8,253 bases of DNA from an uncultured bacterium (GTDB taxonomy: Bacteria > Actinomycetota > Coriobacteriia > Coriobacteriales > Coriobacteriaceae). The stretch spans positions 1 through 8,253 of the forward strand of contig CAJMRD010000089.1 of the NCBI GenBank assembly GCA_905215725.1, read 5' to 3'. The position numbers were made by a program, and so were the translations under genes. Below the pieces are notes generated by a model that was given only the letters and a program-made list of their open reading frames with translations, was not told the DNA's origin and did not search any database. How positions within the stretch are numbered: position 1 is the first letter of the stretch; each line of letters opens with the position of its first letter. Shown here in pieces: positions 5,273-8,253 of the stretch.

Positions 5273-6730
5273 ATGAGCGATAGCCAGAACATGTCCGATG
5301 AGGTACGCGCCCGCCTTCGCGCTATTCCTTCCGTCAACGAGCTGCTTGCCGAGTGGCCGGTGGTGAAGGCGGCGGGGGAGACCTGCGACGCGGTGGTGCA
5401 TGCCGCCGTCACGGCCGAGCTCGATGAGGAGCGCGCCGCCATTCGCGCCGGCGCCGCCCCGCGTTCCAAGCGCGAGCTGGCCTCGGCCATCGAGTGGCGT
5501 GCGCACCGCTCTGCGCTGCCGAGCCTGCGTCCCGCCGTCAACGCCACGGGTGTGGTTATCCATACCAACTTGGGTCGCGCCCCGCTCGCGGAATCAGCTG
5601 CCAAAGCCGTGGCCGAGGTCGCGCGCGGGTATAGCACGCTCGAGTACAGCGTCGACACCTGTTCGCGCGGGTCGCGCAAGGAGCACGCCGCGCAGCTGAT
5701 CCGCTCACTCACCGGTGCCGAGGACGCGCTCGTGGTCAACAACAATGCCGCCGCTGTGCTGCTGGTGCTGGCGACCCATGCCGCAGGCAAAGAGGTCATC
5801 GTCAGCCGCGGCGAGCTTGTCGAGATCGGCGGCAGCTTCCGCATCCCCGATGTCATGGCGGCTTCGGGCGCTAAACTCGTCGAGGTCGGCGCCACCAACC
5901 GCACGCACCTGGCTGATTATGAGCAAGCCATCACGCCCGATACGGCGATGATCCTTAAGGTCCATCCTTCCAACTATCGCATCGAGGGTTTTCACGAAGA
6001 GGTGGGCTCTCGGGAGCTTGCCGCCCTGGCCCACAAGCATGGCCTGCTGTTCTACGAGGACCAGGGCTCGGGCGCGCTGTTGCCCGACGACATCTTGGTG
6101 CGCGGCGGCGAAGAAACCACGCCGGCTTCGGTTTCGGCGGGGCTCGATATTGTGTCGTGCTCGGGCGATAAGCTGCTGGGTGCCGCGCAGGCGGGCATTA
6201 TCATGGGCCGTCGCGATCTGGTCCAGGCTTGCGGGTCGCATCCGCTTATGCGTGCCCTGCGCCCGGGCAAGCTCGCACTGGCGGCGCTCGAGGCTACACT
6301 GCGCATCTACATGGATGGGGCGGATGTGGCCCATCGCGAGGTGCCGGTGCTCAGCATGCTTACGCTACCGCAGGCTCATCTGGAGCGCCGCGCACGCAAA
6401 CTGCGCGAGCTGATGGTGGCGGGCCTCGATAAGGCGGGTTGCCCGTGCGCCGTTCAGGTGGAGATCGTCGAGGAGTCGTCGACTCCCGGTGGTGGTTCGC
6501 TGCCTACCGTCGAGCTGCCCACGATGTGCGTGGCCGTCTGCACGGTCGACGGGCGCCTGTCCGTCGACGCGCTCAAGCGCTCGCTTGTCCAGGACTTCGA
6601 CACGCCGGTCGTCACGCGAACTTCGCACGATCGCATTTTGTTTGACGTCCGTACGCTTGTGGGCGACCGCGATATCGAGACGGCGGCATCGACGCTTGCC
6701 GCATGCGTTGAGAAGGCGATTGCTCGATGA
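5273..6730 (+). CDS. selA: L-seryl-tRNA(Sec) selenium transferase (selenocysteine synthase) SelA
   Basis: A 485-residue PLP enzyme that converts Ser-tRNA(Sec) to Sec-tRNA(Sec) using selenophosphate, in the bacterial one-step route. The family is around 460-470 residues, and E. coli SelA forms a homodecamer. Visible signatures: the N-terminal tRNA-recognition domain (about 15-80, containing IPSVNELL), NATGVVIHTNLGRAPL (90-105), VVNNNAAAVLL (154-164), the SRGELVEIGGSFRIP stretch (178-192), HPSNYRIEGF (231-240), YEDQGSGAL (261-269), and SCSGDKLLGAAQAG (295-308), where Lys300 should form the PLP Schiff base. The C-terminal domain includes STPGGGSLPTVELPT (403-417). ATG 5273 has GAAAGG at 5261-5266. 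The gene overlaps selB by four bases (ATGA at 6727-6730), the usual selAB arrangement, implying coupled translation. No selD or selC is seen in this window. All core residues look intact. Confidence 0.97.
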   Translation: MSDSQNMSDEVRARLRAIPSVNELLAEWPVVKAAGETCDAVVHAAVTAELDEERAAIRAGAAPRSKRELASAIEWRAHRSALPSLRPAVNATGVVIHTNLGRAPLAESAAKAVAEVARGYSTLEYSVDTCSRGSRKEHAAQLIRSLTGAEDALVVNNNAAAVLLVLATHAAGKEVIVSRGELVEIGGSFRIPDVMAASGAKLVEVGATNRTHLADYEQAITPDTAMILKVHPSNYRIEGFHEEVGSRELAALAHKHGLLFYEDQGSGALLPDDILVRGGEETTPASVSAGLDIVSCSGDKLLGAAQAGIIMGRRDLVQACGSHPLMRALRPGKLALAALEATLRIYMDGADVAHREVPVLSMLTLPQAHLERRARKLRELMVAGLDKAGCPCAVQVEIVEESSTPGGGSLPTVELPTMCVAVCTVDGRLSVDALKRSLVQDFDTPVVTRTSHDRILFDVRTLVGDRDIETAASTLAACVEKAIAR

Positions 6731-8253
6731 GTGAGGTTCAGGCGCTGGTGGAGTGTCCCGTTATCGTTGGCACGGCGGGCCACGTCGACCACGGTAAGTC
6801 GGCACTGATCGAGGCGTTGACCGGCAAGAATCCCGACCGTCTTGAGGTTGAGCGCCGTCGCGGTATGACCGTGGAGCTGGGCTTTGGCGAGCTGGCGCTG
6901 CCGAGTGGCAAGATCGTCGGCCTGGTCGACGTGCCGGGGCATGCCCATTACCTGCGCGCCATGGTGCAGGGTGCGACGGGTATCGACGTTGCCGTGCTGG
7001 TGGTTTCGGCCGTCGAGGGCGTGATGCCGCAGACCCGCGAGCACGTGCATGTGCTGGAGCTGCTGGGCGTTACGCACATGGTGGTCGCGCTGACGATGTG
7101 CGACCTGGCCGATAGCGAGATGGTTGATCTGGCCGAGCTCGATGTCGATGACTTTTTGTCGGGTACTGTGTTTGCGGGCGCGCCAATTGTGCCCGTGTCG
7201 TCTAAGACGGGCGAGGGGATTGACGGGCTGCTTGCGGTGCTCGACGAGCAGGTGGGTGTCTGCTGGGATACCTGTCGCGAGCGTGCCGAGCGGAGCGATG
7301 CCGCGCCGCGCCTGCCGATTGACCGCTGCTTTACGATCAAGGGCGCCGGCACCGTCGTGACGGGAACGCTGCACGATGCGCCGGTTGCGGTGGGCGATGA
7401 GCTCGTCGCGCTGCCGTCGCGCACGGTCTGCCGCGTACGCGGGATCCAGGTGCATGGCGACACGCAGCAGGCGTTGCCCGGTCAGCGTGTGGCACTCAAC
7501 TTGGTGGGCGATGCTGTCGCCGCGCTCGATCGCGGCGAGATGCTCGGCGTGGAGGGCCGTTTTGGCCAGACGCTGCGCTTTATGATGACGTTTACCTACC
7601 TGGGCCGCGAGGGTGCTAAACCGCGTGTGCTCGAGTCGGGCGCGCGCGTGCATGTGATGGCGGGTACGGCCGAAGTTGTCGGCCGCATCATGCTTATGGA
7701 GGGCGAGGCCCCCATGGCGGTGGGCGAGACCCGTACCGTGCAGGTGCGCTTGGAGGGGCCGCTGCCGCTGCGAGCCGGAGACCATGCTGTGGTGCTGTCG
7801 TATTCGCCCGTTATGCTCATTGGCGGCGGGCGTGTGCTGCTTTCGCGTTGCCGTCGTTCGCGCGAGCTTGCCGAAGGAGAGCGTGCGCTGTATGTGGCGC
7901 TTGAGGCCGGCGATACCGCCGCTGGTGTTGAGGCGTGGCTGGCGCTGCAGACGTTGCCGGTTGCGGCCGTTGATGTTGCTAGGGGTTTTGATCTTGGTAT
8001 CGGCGAGGTCGATACCGCGCTGCGCGGGCTGGTGGCGCAGGGCGCTGCTTGCGCGCTTGCTGGCTTGGATGGCTCGCTGTATGCAGATTCTTCCGCGCTC
8101 GACGCCGCTATGGATGCGCTGGCGGCGACCCTGTCAGCCATGCACGCGGCGGCTCCCAAGGAGACGGGCTTTACGCCTGGCGCCGTTGCCCATGCTGCGT
8201 GGCCTGCCGCTGATGAAGGCGTTGCCTCGGCTCTGATTGCCGAGGGCTGCTCG
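6727..8253 (+). CDS. selB: Selenocysteine-specific elongation factor SelB (3' end beyond window)
   Basis: 509 codons are open to the window edge with no stop. E. coli SelB has 614 residues, so roughly 100 or more are missing. SelB is the GTPase that carries Sec-tRNA(Sec) to the ribosome at UGA codons marked by a SECIS hairpin. The EF-Tu-like domain has G1 GHVDHGKS (18-25), switch I RRGMTVELGF (44-53, Thr48), G3 DVPGH (68-72) and a G5-like SSKTGEG. Domain II opens with CFTIKGAGTVVTGT at about 201-214, closely matching E. coli SelB. The stretch around 350-380 (AGDHAVVLSYSPVMLIGGG) ends the EF-Tu-like part, and the remainder is the beginning of the winged-helix, SECIS-binding region, alanine-rich and less conserved. 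The G4 motif is TMCD (123-126) instead of the usual N/TKxD. The start overlaps the selA stop as ATGA. Confidence 0.95.
   Translation, partial: MSEVQALVECPVIVGTAGHVDHGKSALIEALTGKNPDRLEVERRRGMTVELGFGELALPSGKIVGLVDVPGHAHYLRAMVQGATGIDVAVLVVSAVEGVMPQTREHVHVLELLGVTHMVVALTMCDLADSEMVDLAELDVDDFLSGTVFAGAPIVPVSSKTGEGIDGLLAVLDEQVGVCWDTCRERAERSDAAPRLPIDRCFTIKGAGTVVTGTLHDAPVAVGDELVALPSRTVCRVRGIQVHGDTQQALPGQRVALNLVGDAVAALDRGEMLGVEGRFGQTLRFMMTFTYLGREGAKPRVLESGARVHVMAGTAEVVGRIMLMEGEAPMAVGETRTVQVRLEGPLPLRAGDHAVVLSYSPVMLIGGGRVLLSRCRRSRELAEGERALYVALEAGDTAAGVEAWLALQTLPVAAVDVARGFDLGIGEVDTALRGLVAQGAACALAGLDGSLYADSSALDAAMDALAATLSAMHAAAPKETGFTPGAVAHAAWPAADEGVASALIAEGCS

Noticed and set aside
1..8253. CRISPR arrays, tRNA or rRNA genes, insertion sequences and attachment sites
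   Set aside because: None were seen. The window is coding nearly throughout, the spacers are at most about 160 nt, and there are no regularly spaced repeats, transposase genes or tRNA-like sequences that I could recognise.

Overview
The window is about 8.25 kb of GC-rich bacterial DNA, coding almost throughout, with every gene on the + strand. It carries the end of a formate hydrogenlyase (FHL, group 4a [NiFe]-hydrogenase) operon and the start of a selenocysteine-incorporation operon. High GC, tight gene packing and this gene combination (hyc genes, formate channel, molybdoenzyme, selAB) suggest an anaerobic gut actinobacterium of the class Coriobacteriia, such as a Collinsella-like organism. 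That assignment is inference from gene content and composition, not from a marker gene.

Region 1 (1-2928): the tail of a gene that is probably hycF, then hycG (small hydrogenase subunit), hycH (maturation or assembly factor), hycI (protease that matures the large subunit) and a FocA/FdhC-type formate channel. Spacings are 0 to about 40 nt with some overlap, so this reads as one transcript. It ends at a tandem TAATAA stop and a strong hairpin that looks like an intrinsic terminator.

Region 2 (2929-5196): a GC-rich, foldable leader of about 100 nt, then a 703-residue molybdopterin (Mo or W) oxidoreductase. It has one [4Fe-4S] cluster, a cysteine rather than selenocysteine at the probable metal-ligand position, no Tat signal, and no electron-transfer or membrane partner gene beside it. 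Its substrate cannot be read from the sequence.

Region 3 (5197-8253): a 76-nt, relatively AT-rich spacer with a 9-bp hairpin and a 10-bp palindrome, then selA (selenocysteine synthase) and selB (Sec-specific elongation factor, cut off by the window end). selA and selB overlap by 4 bases (ATGA).

How they fit together: FHL splits formate to CO2 and H2 and classically uses a selenocysteine formate dehydrogenase (FdhF). The channel moves formate, HycH and HycI mature the hydrogenase, and SelA and SelB provide Sec for the dehydrogenase, which is expected just outside the window. The most interesting points are the SECIS-like hairpin between an in-frame UGA stop and selA, the orphan molybdoenzyme, and a SelB G4 motif whose usual lysine is methionine.
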